Below are positions 9,008 to 17,706 of a stretch of 64,000 bases of DNA, in pieces (the first letter of the stretch is position 1; every line of letters begins with the position of its first letter). The DNA is from Azospirillum lipoferum (GTDB lineage: Bacteria; Pseudomonadota; Alphaproteobacteria; Azospirillales; Azospirillaceae): NCBI RefSeq assembly GCF_024170005.1, contig NZ_JALJXJ010000005.1, positions 405,567 through 469,566 on the forward strand, read 5' to 3'. A program made the translations under genes and the position numbers. The notes below the pieces were generated by a model, which was not told where the DNA came from, made no database searches, and saw only the letters and a program-made list of their open reading frames with translations.

Positions 9008-10663
9008 TTACTTCGCCAGCCAGACGCTCTCATAGGTGTCGTTGACACCGATGGCCGTCGTGTTGGCGTTCTTCACGCGCTTGTCGAGGAAGGTCGGGAA
9101 TTCCATCTCCAGCAGCCACACCACCGGCAGGTCGTCGGACAGGATGCGCTGGACCTCGCTGTACTGCTCCTGGCGCTTGGCCGGGTCGTTCTCGCGCGAG
9201 GCCTGGTCGAACAGCTCGTCCACCTTCGGGTTGGAATAGCCCATGGTGTTGGTGAACAGCACGCCCTTGCGGATGTTGGACGAGATGTAGGTGCGCGCCA
9301 CGCCCAGCGCCGGGTCGCCGTACTGGTAGAGGAAGTTGGTGGTGATCTCGTAGTCCCAGTTGGCGACGCGCTGCGCCCAGCCGGCGGCGTCGGTGCTTTC
9401 CAGAACCACGGCGACGCCGACCTTGCCCAGCGCCTGCTTCAGATACTCGCCCAGCCGGGTCCAGGTCTCGCCATAGGGCATCGGCATCAGCTTGACGGTG
9501 GCGCGCACGCCCTTGGCGTCGGGCTTCAGACCCATCTCGTCCAGCAGGGCCTTGGCCTTATCCGGGCTCGGCTCGTAGGTCGTGACCTTGGGATCGTAGA
9601 ACTTCACCACCGAGTTGACCGGGCCGGTCGGCACGCGGCCGAGGCCGAACCAGATCTTGTCGCGGATGAACTTGCGGTCGATGGCGTAGGCGATCGCCTT
9701 GCGGAAGCGCTTGTCGTCCAGCGGCTTGACCCGGTGGTTGATCTCCAGCCACGCCATCGGCGCCACGAACTCGTAGCCCTCGGTGGTCAGGGTCACGTTG
9801 GGCAGCGTCTTCATGCGCGGAACCTCGAAGGGCTCCAGGTCGCTGTACTGGGTCTGCTGCACCTGCCCGCTTTCCAGCGCCAGCGACCGGCTGGCGGCAT
9901 CCGGGATCACGCGGAAAGTGATGCCGTCGAGATAGGGCAGGTCCTTCTTGTAATAGTCCTCGTTGCGGACGAGCTGGATGTGGCTGCCCTTGACCCATTC
10001 CTTCAGCTTGAACGGGCCGGTGCCGATCGGCGTGGTGTTGGCCGGGTTGGCGCGGTAGTCGCTGCCCTCGTAGATATGGGCCGGGACGATCGGGGCCGAC
10101 GATACCTCGAAGGCCTGGATGAAGGCCGGGAACGGCTCCTTCAGCTTGAATTCGACGGTGTGGTCGTCCAGCGCCTTGATCGATTCGCAACGGCTGAACA
10201 CGGCGCGGGCGCGCGGGTGGACCTCCATCAGGAACTTGGAGGTGGAGAACACCACGTCGGCGGCGCTGAACGGCTTGCCGTCATGCCACTTGACGTTCTG
10301 GTACAGCTTGAAGGTGTAGGTCAGGCCATCCGGCGACACCGTCCAGCTTTCGGCGAGCGACGGCATCGGGGTGAGCTTGCGGTCGTAGGTCAGCAGCCCC
10401 TGATAGATCTTGCCGGCGACGGTCTGGGTCGGTCCCTGCTGGTTCAGGCCCAGCATCAGGGTCGGCGGTTCCGGCTGGACGATGGAGTTGAGGACACCGC
10501 CGCGGACCGGCGTCTCCTGGGCCATGGCGGGAGCGGCGACCAGCGCCGCGGTGCCGGGAATGGCGAGTGCCGCGGCCAGCAGGCCGGCGGCGGCTGCGCG
10601 GTGGAACCCGCGGGTGAATCCGCGTTGGAGGCTGGCGGGGATACCGGAAAGGCGTCGTGTCAT
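9008..10663 (-). CDS. Peptide/opine-type ABC transporter substrate-binding protein
   Basis: A 551-residue periplasmic binding protein of the SBP_bac_5 (DppA/OppA) family. The N terminus has a long positively charged region, a hydrophobic core and a probable signal-peptidase site after PAMA-QE (about residue 49). The mature protein starts TPVRGGVLN and contains the family segment LAESWTVSPDGLTYTFKL (about 100-117). KWHDGKPFSAADVVFS (about 122-137) is the diagnostic SBP_bac_5 motif. The start at 10663 is set by GAGGA 8 nt upstream and by the signal peptide; 58 further upstream codons are open but lack both. It determines the substrate of the transporter at 5290-8820. Confidence 0.93.
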   Translation of the reverse strand: MTRRLSGIPASLQRGFTRGFHRAAAAGLLAAALAIPGTAALVAAPAMAQETPVRGGVLNSIVQPEPPTLMLGLNQQGPTQTVAGKIYQGLLTYDRKLTPMPSLAESWTVSPDGLTYTFKLYQNVKWHDGKPFSAADVVFSTSKFLMEVHPRARAVFSRCESIKALDDHTVEFKLKEPFPAFIQAFEVSSAPIVPAHIYEGSDYRANPANTTPIGTGPFKLKEWVKGSHIQLVRNEDYYKKDLPYLDGITFRVIPDAASRSLALESGQVQQTQYSDLEPFEVPRMKTLPNVTLTTEGYEFVAPMAWLEINHRVKPLDDKRFRKAIAYAIDRKFIRDKIWFGLGRVPTGPVNSVVKFYDPKVTTYEPSPDKAKALLDEMGLKPDAKGVRATVKLMPMPYGETWTRLGEYLKQALGKVGVAVVLESTDAAGWAQRVANWDYEITTNFLYQYGDPALGVARTYISSNIRKGVLFTNTMGYSNPKVDELFDQASRENDPAKRQEQYSEVQRILSDDLPVVWLLEMEFPTFLDKRVKNANTTAIGVNDTYESVWLAK

Positions 10664-10745
10664 GCGGGTGTCCTCGTCTCCAGATGGTGTCGTTGTGGTT
10701 TGCGACCCTGTCGTCTTCGTTCTTCTTTTGAAAAAGGCGGGCGGA

Positions 10746-11537
10746 TCAGCGCGGCCCCGTCGGGCCGGTGGTGCTGTCGAGCCAGCGCAGCAGCGAATCC
10801 CATTCCAGGACGCCGGCGCGCGGATAGGCGCGTTCATATTGCTGGGCGGTGTGCTCGCACACCTCGGGCGGGGGGTAGACCAGCGGCCGGCCGCCGGCCA
10901 TCGCCATGATCTGCTGCTTGCAGGCCTGCTCCAGGTAATACATCAGCACGGCTGCCTCGGCGACGTCCTGGCCGACGGTCAGCAGGCCGTGGTTGCGCAG
11001 GATCATGCTGTGGTGGTTGCCCAGATCGGCCACCAGCCGTTCCCGCTCCGCCAGATCGAGCGCGATGCCCTCGTAGGTATGGTAGGCGATGCGGTTGTAC
11101 CAGCGCAGCGAATGCTGGGTGATCGGCAGCAGCCCGTCGGCCTGGGCGCTGACCGCCATGCCGGCGTCGGTGTGCAGGTGAATGACGGCGCCGACATCCG
11201 GACGGGCGTGGTGCACGGCGCTGTGGATGGTGAAGCCGGCCGGGTTGATCTCGTCGCCGTCGCGGCGGTCCACCAAATTGCCGTCGATGTCGACCTTCAC
11301 GAGGTTGTCGGGTGTCACCTCGTGGAACATCAGGCCGTAGGGGTTGATCAGGAAATGGTCGGGCGTGTCGGGAATCCGCGCCGACATGTGCGTGTAGATC
11401 AGGTCGGTCATGCCCAACCGGTCGAACAGTTTGTAGGCGGCGGCCAGATCGGTGCGGGCCTTCCACTCCACGTCGGAATAGGTGCCGCTGGCATGCGGGG
11501 AGTGGGCGGCATTGGCTTTAAGAGTGGCGGCGGTCAT
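10746..11537 (-). CDS. Class II aldolase/adducin family protein
   Basis: A 263-residue zinc-dependent enzyme of the class II aldolase/adducin fold. Conserved features are YTHMSARIP near residue 49, and HLHTDAG (about 121) with its two metal-binding His residues. NHGLLTVGQDVAEA (about 180) is also conserved. Relatives include fuculose- and ribulose-phosphate aldolases/epimerases and many decarboxylases; this sub-branch, without an obvious phosphate-binding signature, often sits in amino-acid or peptide utilisation loci. It lies 26 nt after the M20 gene and 82 nt before the SBP gene. The precise reaction is unknown. Confidence 0.85.
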   Translation of the reverse strand: MTAATLKANAAHSPHASGTYSDVEWKARTDLAAAYKLFDRLGMTDLIYTHMSARIPDTPDHFLINPYGLMFHEVTPDNLVKVDIDGNLVDRRDGDEINPAGFTIHSAVHHARPDVGAVIHLHTDAGMAVSAQADGLLPITQHSLRWYNRIAYHTYEGIALDLAERERLVADLGNHHSMILRNHGLLTVGQDVAEAAVLMYYLEQACKQQIMAMAGGRPLVYPPPEVCEHTAQQYERAYPRAGVLEWDSLLRWLDSTTGPTGPR

Positions 11538-11563
11538 CGGGCGGGTCTCGTCAGGCTAAGGGG

Positions 11564-12886
11564 TCAGATGGGTTCCAGGCCGCACCAGCCGGCGATGAAC
11601 AGCGCCAGCACGCGGGTCACGTCACGCAGGCTGTCCAGCGACACCGATTCGTCGATGCCGTGGATACGCGTCGCCTCCGGGCCGTAGCAGGTGGCGGGCG
11701 TGTCGCCATAGAGCTGGAAGAAGCGGGCGTCGGTGGTGCAGGTCAGCGCCACCAGTTCCGCGTCGCCGCCGCGCACGGCGCGGTGGCTGTCGGCCAGCAT
11801 AGTGACCAGCGGGTGGGCCGGGTCGATCTCGCAACCGGCGGCCTGGAAGCCGTTCCAGTGCAACTCGATCCCGACGCCGGACAGGGCCGGGTCGGTGGAG
11901 CGCGCCTGCTCCACCGCCCGGGTCACCTCGGCGCGGACCGCCTCCGGCTCCTGCCCGGGGAAGAAGCCGAGCCGGAGGTCGAGCGCGCAACGCGTCGGGA
12001 CTGACGACGGCCACTCTCCGCCCTCGATCCGGCCGAGATTGACGTTGACGGGATGGGCATGGCCGCAGAAGGCGGGATGGCGGCAGGACGGCTCGTTCCA
12101 CCGCACCTCCAGCGCCTTCAGATGCGCCGCCAGCGCATAGGCCGCCTCGATGGCGTTGACCCCGGCGGAGGTGTCCAGAACATGGGCCGGCGTGCCGGTC
12201 AGCACCAGCCGCAGCCACATCACGCCGACCTGGGCGACGGAGATGGAATGGTTGAACGGCTCCGGGATCACCGCCGCGTCGGCGCGGTAGCCGCGATGCA
12301 GGCAGGCGAGCGCGCCGTTGCCGGTGCACTCCTCCTCGATCACCGACTGGAGATAGACCGGGGCGGCCGGCTGGTAGCCCAGGCTGCGCAACGCTGAGAA
12401 AGCGGCGGTGTAGGCGGCGATGCCGGCCTTCATGTCGCCGGCCCCGCGGCCGTAGAGGCGCCCGCCCTCGATCCGCGGTTCGAAGGGCGGGGTGGTCCAC
12501 AGCTCGGCCGGGCCGGTCGGCACCACGTCGATGTGGCCGTTCAGGATCAGCGAGCGGCCCTTCGCCTCGCGCGGCCTGTGGACGCCGACGACATTCTCGC
12601 GCCCGGCATAGGCCCCGGGCAGCACCGGCGGCGAAAAGCCCGGCATCCGGGAGATCGCCTGCTCGTCGATGTCGAAGCGGTCGACCTCCAACCCCAGCGC
12701 GGCGAAGCGGTCGGCCATCAGCGCCTGTGCCCCGGCCTCCTCCCCCAGCAGCGACCGCTGGCGGACGAGGTCGGAGAGATGAGCGACGCAGTCGCTCTGC
12801 ACCTCGTCGGCGGCAACCAGGATCGCCGCGCGCAGTCCCGCATCCGGCAATGCCGGATCGAGACGGTCGGCCGTATCGCGTGTCAT
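11564..12886 (-). CDS. ArgE/DapE-family deacylase (M20 metallopeptidase fold)
   Basis: A 440-residue protein. Metal-site motifs of M20 deacylases are clear: LNGHIDVVPTG (about residues 114-124), YGRGAGDMKAG (about 145-155), EEECTGNGA (about 185) and an acid in IPEPF. A C-terminal His is in GPEATRIHGIDESV. A lid domain occupies about 215-330. Members hydrolyse N-acyl or N-formyl amino acids, succinyl-diaminopimelate and similar compounds. It is the promoter-proximal gene of the ten-gene minus-strand operon and is divergent from the LysR gene across a 323-bp control region. Confidence 0.88.
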   Translation of the reverse strand: MTRDTADRLDPALPDAGLRAAILVAADEVQSDCVAHLSDLVRQRSLLGEEAGAQALMADRFAALGLEVDRFDIDEQAISRMPGFSPPVLPGAYAGRENVVGVHRPREAKGRSLILNGHIDVVPTGPAELWTTPPFEPRIEGGRLYGRGAGDMKAGIAAYTAAFSALRSLGYQPAAPVYLQSVIEEECTGNGALACLHRGYRADAAVIPEPFNHSISVAQVGVMWLRLVLTGTPAHVLDTSAGVNAIEAAYALAAHLKALEVRWNEPSCRHPAFCGHAHPVNVNLGRIEGGEWPSSVPTRCALDLRLGFFPGQEPEAVRAEVTRAVEQARSTDPALSGVGIELHWNGFQAAGCEIDPAHPLVTMLADSHRAVRGGDAELVALTCTTDARFFQLYGDTPATCYGPEATRIHGIDESVSLDSLRDVTRVLALFIAGWCGLEPI

Positions 12887-13209
12887 TCAGACTCCTCTGC
12901 CCGAATCCTCTTCGCCGCTGCGATATGATTGCGCGGGCGGGTGGAAAAAGACGAAGCGTTTGCGTTACGGCCTATCCCAAATGGATATGGCCGCCATAAC
13001 GGTGTGTTATGCAGTGTCCGGCGTGGCGATGTTTGAGGGTCGCCATGTGTCGATTAGGCAGCCGCCAAATCGATCAGGCAAATAAGCATTTTTCATTTCG
13101 CCCATGAATCTGATTTATGCCGCAGTTGCTCACAGCGCATTCATGTGCGTAGAATTTGGGCGGCGACACGAATGCACCGGAATCGGGCATCGAAGAAGAG
13201 GGCGGGACG
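12887..13209. promoter_or_regulatory. Divergent control region between the amidase/transporter operon and its LysR gene
   Basis: A 323-bp gap without a convincing gene, noticeably more AT-rich than its surroundings. Its best signal is the dyad at 12995-13011 described separately. The stretch 13070-13160 is AT-rich and may hold the LysR promoter. No strong -35/-10 pair stands out. Confidence 0.6.
12995..13011. promoter_or_regulatory. Candidate LysR operator (perfect dyad CATAAC-N5-GTTATG)
   Basis: A perfect 6+6 inverted repeat with a 5-nt spacer that contains the canonical LysR box T-N11-A. It sits 109 nt upstream of the M20 start and about 200 nt upstream of the LysR start, as expected for a divergently arranged activator. 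Confidence 0.6.
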
Positions 13210-14226
13210 GTGAACGAAACCGAGGCGGAACGGCAGGCCCTGGCCCGCCTGGGCCAGCAGATGGACTGGAATCTGCTGCGCACCTTCATGGTCATCGTGC
13301 AGGAGGGCAGCATAACCAAGGCCGCGGTCCGCCTGTTTTTGACGCAGCCGGCGGTCAGCCTCGCCCTGAAGCGGCTGGAGGAGCAGCTTGGCCGCACGCT
13401 GATCGACCGTGGCCCCGGCCGCTTCGCCGTCACCGCCGCCGGGGAACAGGTCTATGACGAGGCGGTATCGATCCACGCCACCGTGTCCCGTCTCGGCGCC
13501 CTGGTGCGCGACGCCAAGGACGAGGTCAGCGGCCATGTCCATATCCTGATGACCAGCCGCATCCAGACGCCGCTGCTCGACCGCTCGCTGCGGGAGTTCC
13601 ACCGCCTGTACCCGCTGGTGACCTTCCGCATCGACGTCATGGCCTCGGCCGACGCCCACATCGCCTTGCAGCAGCGGGTCGGCGCCATGGCGATCTGCCT
13701 GCTGCGCGAACCGATCCCCGGCCTGTCGAGCCAGATCTTCCTGCGCCAGACCTACCGCCTCTATTGCGGCCCGGATTTCCGCCTGTTCGGCCAGCGCGAC
13801 ATCGACATCGCCGAACTGCGGCACGAGAGTTTCGTCTCCTTCACCTCCGACCAGATCGACGGCGCCCTGTCGCCGCTGACCCTGTTCCGGGCGCGCGAAG
13901 GCTTCGCCGGCCGCGTCGTCGCGTCGTCCGCCAATCTGGAGGAGGTGCGGCGGATGATCGTCTGCGGCCTCGGCATCGGCCCGCTGCCCGAACATATCGC
14001 CGCCCGCGACGTGGCCGACGGCCTGCTGTGGGAACTGCCGCCCTATGAGGGCATCGCCCCGGTCAACGTCCATCTGATCTGGAACGAGCAGGCCAAGCTG
14101 AACCGTGCCGAGCGGGCCTTCCTGGAATACCTGCAAACCGCACTGGCGACGGCGCCGGCCCGGGAGCTTGCCGGCTTGGCCGAACCGGTGCCTGGGAGGC
14201 GTGATGGGCAACCCGTTCGAGGCTGA
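13210..14226 (+). CDS. LysR-family transcriptional regulator
   Basis: About 338 residues. The N-terminal winged helix-turn-helix is at roughly residues 18-80 (WNLLRTFMVIVQEGSITKA, then TQPAVSLALKRLEEQLG), followed by a LysR substrate-binding domain to the end. The GTG at 13210 is chosen because GAGGG lies a short way upstream; an upstream TTG (13156) or the ATG at 13261, just before the helix-turn-helix, are alternatives. It is divergent from the ten-gene minus-strand operon, so it is most likely its local regulator and responds to the transported substrate or a breakdown product. Confidence 0.88.
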   Translation: MNETEAERQALARLGQQMDWNLLRTFMVIVQEGSITKAAVRLFLTQPAVSLALKRLEEQLGRTLIDRGPGRFAVTAAGEQVYDEAVSIHATVSRLGALVRDAKDEVSGHVHILMTSRIQTPLLDRSLREFHRLYPLVTFRIDVMASADAHIALQQRVGAMAICLLREPIPGLSSQIFLRQTYRLYCGPDFRLFGQRDIDIAELRHESFVSFTSDQIDGALSPLTLFRAREGFAGRVVASSANLEEVRRMIVCGLGIGPLPEHIAARDVADGLLWELPPYEGIAPVNVHLIWNEQAKLNRAERAFLEYLQTALATAPARELAGLAEPVPGRRDGQPVRG

Positions 14227-14343
14227 CGATTGGACAGCTATCAAGCTCCTTACGTGCATGTGATAACGGGTTCGTTTCGACTCTGATTTTTCGACTGGTT
14301 TGATGAACGCCCCAGGTCATCCGTTTCTTGCCGGCGTCGGACG

Positions 14344-17300
14344 ATGCCGGTGAGCCGGTCATCCGCTGAGGACTCTCCGCCCGTCTTTCCGATGGGGGCG
14401 GGGGAGGTGGGATCCCTCATGCGCGGCCATGACTGGGCGGTGACGCCGATCGGCCCGCCGGACGGATGGCCGCAGGAGCTTCGCGCCACGGTCGGCCTGA
14501 TGCTGCGGTCGCGGCAGGCGATGTTCATCGGCTGGGGGTCGGACGTCACCTTCCTCTACAACGACGCCTATCTGGACATTCTGGGCACCCGCCACCCGGC
14601 GGCGCTGGGCCGGCCGATGAGGGTGGTCTGGCCGGACGCCTGGCCGCAGGTCTGCGACTTCGTTCGCCGGGCCTATGACGGCGAGTCGATCCTGCACGAG
14701 GATATGCTGATCCCGCTGGACCGGCGCGGCGTGGGGGAGGACTGTTATTTCACCTTCTCCTACACGCCGATCACCGGTGAGGCGGGGCAGGCCGGCGGTT
14801 TCCTCTGCATCGTGACGGAGACCACGGCGGCGGTGCGGACCCGGCGGCGCCTGGCCTTCCACGCCGAACTGGAGCGGCGGCTGCGGGAGCTGACCGATCC
14901 GCTGGAGGTGGTGACCGTGGCGGCGGAAGCGCTGGGCCGGCACCTGGGCGCCAGCCGGGTCGGCTACGGCGTGATGGATGAAAGCGAACGCTTCTTCACC
15001 ACGGAGCGCAACTGGACCGACGGCACGGTCGCCTCCCATATCGGAACCCATGACCTGCTGGCCTTCGGCGAGCCGGTGCTGGCGACCCTGCGCAAGGGGG
15101 AGGCGCTGGTCGTCGACGATGCGGCCACGGACCCGCGCACCGCGAGGCCGGACCTGCTGGCGGCCTTCGCCGCACTGGACTTCTCCGCTGTCGTCACCGC
15201 CAGTCTGGTGAAGCAGGGCCGGATGGTCGCCGCCCTCTACGTCCACAACCGCCGCCCCAGGCATTGGCGCGACGACGAGGTCGAGCTGATCGGGGAGGTG
15301 GCCGAACGCACCTGGTCGGCGGTGGAGCGCGTGCAGGCGGAGGCCGAGGTCCGGCGCGCCAACGAGCGGCTGCGGGCGGAGGGGGAGCGGCTGCGCGCCC
15401 TGTTCCGGCAGGCGCCGGGCTTCATGTATGTCTGGCGCGGGCCGGACCATGTCTACGAGATGGCGAACGACGCCTATTTCGAGCTGATCGGCCGCCGCGA
15501 CATCATCGGCAAGCCGGCGCGCCACGCGTTGCCGGAGATCGTCGGCCAGGGCTTCTTCGAACTGGCCGACCGGGTTTACCGGACGGGGGAGCCCTTCGTC
15601 GGGGAAGGGATGCCGGCGCGGATTGCCCGCCGGCCCGGCGCGCCGCTGGAGGAACGCTTCGTCACTTTCGTCTTCCAGCCGATCCGCGACGAGCAGGGTC
15701 AGGTGACGGGCCTGTTCGTCCAGGGCAGCGACGTCACCGGCATGAAGCGGACCGAAGAGGCGTTGCGCGAGAGCCAGCAGCGGCTGCACATCGCCCAGGA
15801 TGCCGGCGGGGTCGGCACCTTCGAACTGCGTGCCGACGGCCTGCTGGCGGTATCGCCGGAATTCTGCCGCCTGTGGGGCGTCGAGGAGCGCTCGCTGGTC
15901 CGGCTGGAGGAACTGGTCGCGCTGATCCATCCGGAGGACCGGCCCACCCTGAACACGCTCCAGCCGGGGCAGGTGCCGACGGAGGGGTTGGGCTATGTCG
16001 AATACCGTATCGTCCGGCCCGGCAGCGGCGCCGTGCGCTGGATCGCCCGTCGCGCCCAGGCCGTCACGCGCGACGAGGGTGGAGAGGGTGGACGCACACG
16101 GGTCCTCGGCGCCTGCTACGACATCACCGACCGCCGCCGCGCCGAAGACGCCCTGCGCGCGCTGAACGCGACGCTGGAACAGCGGGTGGCGGAGCGGACG
16201 GCCGACCGCGACCGCATATGGCGGCTATCGACCGACATCATGCTGGTGGCGCGGTTCGACGGCACGATCGGCGCGGTCAACCCGGCCTGGACCAGCCTGC
16301 TCGGCTGGCAGGAGTCGGAGTTGCAGGGCGCCCCCTTCCTCGATTTCGTCCATCCCGACGATCACGCGGCGACGGTGGCGGAAGTCGGCCGGCTGGAATC
16401 GGGCCTGACCACCATGCGGTTCGAGAACCGCTACCGCCACAAGGACGGGTCCTATCGCTGGATCTCCTGGACCGCGGTGCCGGACGACCGCTTCATCCAT
16501 GCGGTGGGGCGCGACGTGACGGCGCGCAAGGAATCCGAGGCCGCCCTGCGCCGGGCCGAGGACCAGCTACGGCAGGCCCAGAAGATGGAAGCGCTTGGCC
16601 AGCTGACCGGCGGTGTGGCGCACGACTTCAACAACCTGCTCCAGGCGCTCAGCAGTTGCCTGACCATGATCGGCCGCCGCAGCGCGGAGCCGCGGCTGGC
16701 GCCGCTGCTGGAGGCCGGCATGCAGGCGGTCGACCGCGGCGCCAAGCTGGTCCAGCAATTGATGGGCTTCGCCCGCCGCGACAGCCTGCGTCCGGAGCCG
16801 ATCGACGTGCGCGACCGCGTGCTGGGCATGGCCGGACTGCTGGAACGCGCCCTGCGCGCCGACATCCGGCTGGAGACCCGCTTCGCCCCCGGCCTGCACG
16901 CGATCGAGGCCGACCCGACCCAGTTCGAACTGGCGCTGATCAACATGGCGGTCAACGCGCGCGACGCGATGCCCGACGGCGGCACCCTGACCATCGAGGC
17001 GGAGAACCGGACGCTCGGCCCCGGTGACGTCACCGGCCTTGAGGGCGAGTTCCTGCGGCTGGCGGTCGCCGACACCGGAACCGGCATGGCGCCGGAGGTG
17101 GTGGCCAAGGCCTTCGACCCCTTCTTCACCACCAAGGAGGTCGGCAAGGGCTCCGGCCTCGGTCTCGCGCAGGTCTATGGGCTGGCGCGGCAGGCCGGCG
17201 GCACGGTCTGGATCGAAAGCCGGCCGGGGGAGGGGACCCGCATCGTTCTGCTGCTGCGCGCCACCAGGGGCGCGCCGCGGGTGCCGGCCACTCCCGCCCA

Positions 17301-17706
17301 TGCCGCCGCCGGTTCCGTCCAGGGCGCGCGGGTGCTGATGGTGGAGGACGATCCGGTCGTCGCCTCCTCCGTCGCGGCGGCGCTGGAGGAAAGCGGCTGG
17401 ATCGTGCTGCGCGCCGGCTCGGCCGACGAGGCGCTGCCGCTGCTGGCCGGGGAGGAGCGGATCGACCTGCTCTTCTCCGACGTGGTGATGCCCGGCCGGC
17501 TGAGCGGCATCGACCTCGGCCGCGAGGCCACGATCCTGCGCCCCGGCCTGCCGGTGGTGCTGACCACCGGCTACAGCGAGGACGTGGCCCGCACCGAAGG
17601 CATCGCAGTGCTGTCCAAGCCCTACCGGATCGATACCCTGCTTCAGACGCTGAACGAGGCGGTGGGACGAAGCCCCCCTCCCATCGCCCGCGCCAGGACA
17701 TCGTAG
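14344..17706 (+). CDS. Hybrid sensor histidine kinase with four PAS-type domains, GAF and receiver
   Basis: A 1120-residue soluble kinase. Order: PAS-like (about 40-165), GAF (about 180-325), three further PAS domains (about 350-475, 485-605, 630-735), then the dimerisation domain with GGVAHDFNNLL (phospho-acceptor His near 760). HATPase follows (NMAVNARDAMPDGG about 866; DTGTGM; GSGLGL), then a C-terminal receiver (VLMVEDDP about 996; phospho-acceptor Asp in LLFSDVVMPG about 1045). No transmembrane segment is visible, so it should sense a cytoplasmic cue through PAS/GAF ligands. No response regulator with an output domain is adjacent, so its target is elsewhere. The last 64 nt overlap the 3' end of the convergent MocR gene. 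Confidence 0.93.
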   Translation: MPVSRSSAEDSPPVFPMGAGEVGSLMRGHDWAVTPIGPPDGWPQELRATVGLMLRSRQAMFIGWGSDVTFLYNDAYLDILGTRHPAALGRPMRVVWPDAWPQVCDFVRRAYDGESILHEDMLIPLDRRGVGEDCYFTFSYTPITGEAGQAGGFLCIVTETTAAVRTRRRLAFHAELERRLRELTDPLEVVTVAAEALGRHLGASRVGYGVMDESERFFTTERNWTDGTVASHIGTHDLLAFGEPVLATLRKGEALVVDDAATDPRTARPDLLAAFAALDFSAVVTASLVKQGRMVAALYVHNRRPRHWRDDEVELIGEVAERTWSAVERVQAEAEVRRANERLRAEGERLRALFRQAPGFMYVWRGPDHVYEMANDAYFELIGRRDIIGKPARHALPEIVGQGFFELADRVYRTGEPFVGEGMPARIARRPGAPLEERFVTFVFQPIRDEQGQVTGLFVQGSDVTGMKRTEEALRESQQRLHIAQDAGGVGTFELRADGLLAVSPEFCRLWGVEERSLVRLEELVALIHPEDRPTLNTLQPGQVPTEGLGYVEYRIVRPGSGAVRWIARRAQAVTRDEGGEGGRTRVLGACYDITDRRRAEDALRALNATLEQRVAERTADRDRIWRLSTDIMLVARFDGTIGAVNPAWTSLLGWQESELQGAPFLDFVHPDDHAATVAEVGRLESGLTTMRFENRYRHKDGSYRWISWTAVPDDRFIHAVGRDVTARKESEAALRRAEDQLRQAQKMEALGQLTGGVAHDFNNLLQALSSCLTMIGRRSAEPRLAPLLEAGMQAVDRGAKLVQQLMGFARRDSLRPEPIDVRDRVLGMAGLLERALRADIRLETRFAPGLHAIEADPTQFELALINMAVNARDAMPDGGTLTIEAENRTLGPGDVTGLEGEFLRLAVADTGTGMAPEVVAKAFDPFFTTKEVGKGSGLGLAQVYGLARQAGGTVWIESRPGEGTRIVLLLRATRGAPRVPATPAHAAAGSVQGARVLMVEDDPVVASSVAAALEESGWIVLRAGSADEALPLLAGEERIDLLFSDVVMPGRLSGIDLGREATILRPGLPVVLTTGYSEDVARTEGIAVLSKPYRIDTLLQTLNEAVGRSPPPIARARTS

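Noticed and set aside
14359..15930. Open frame of about 520 codons antisense to the histidine kinase
   Set aside because: Arg/Gln/His-rich translation without motifs; the kinase domains are unambiguous on the plus strand.
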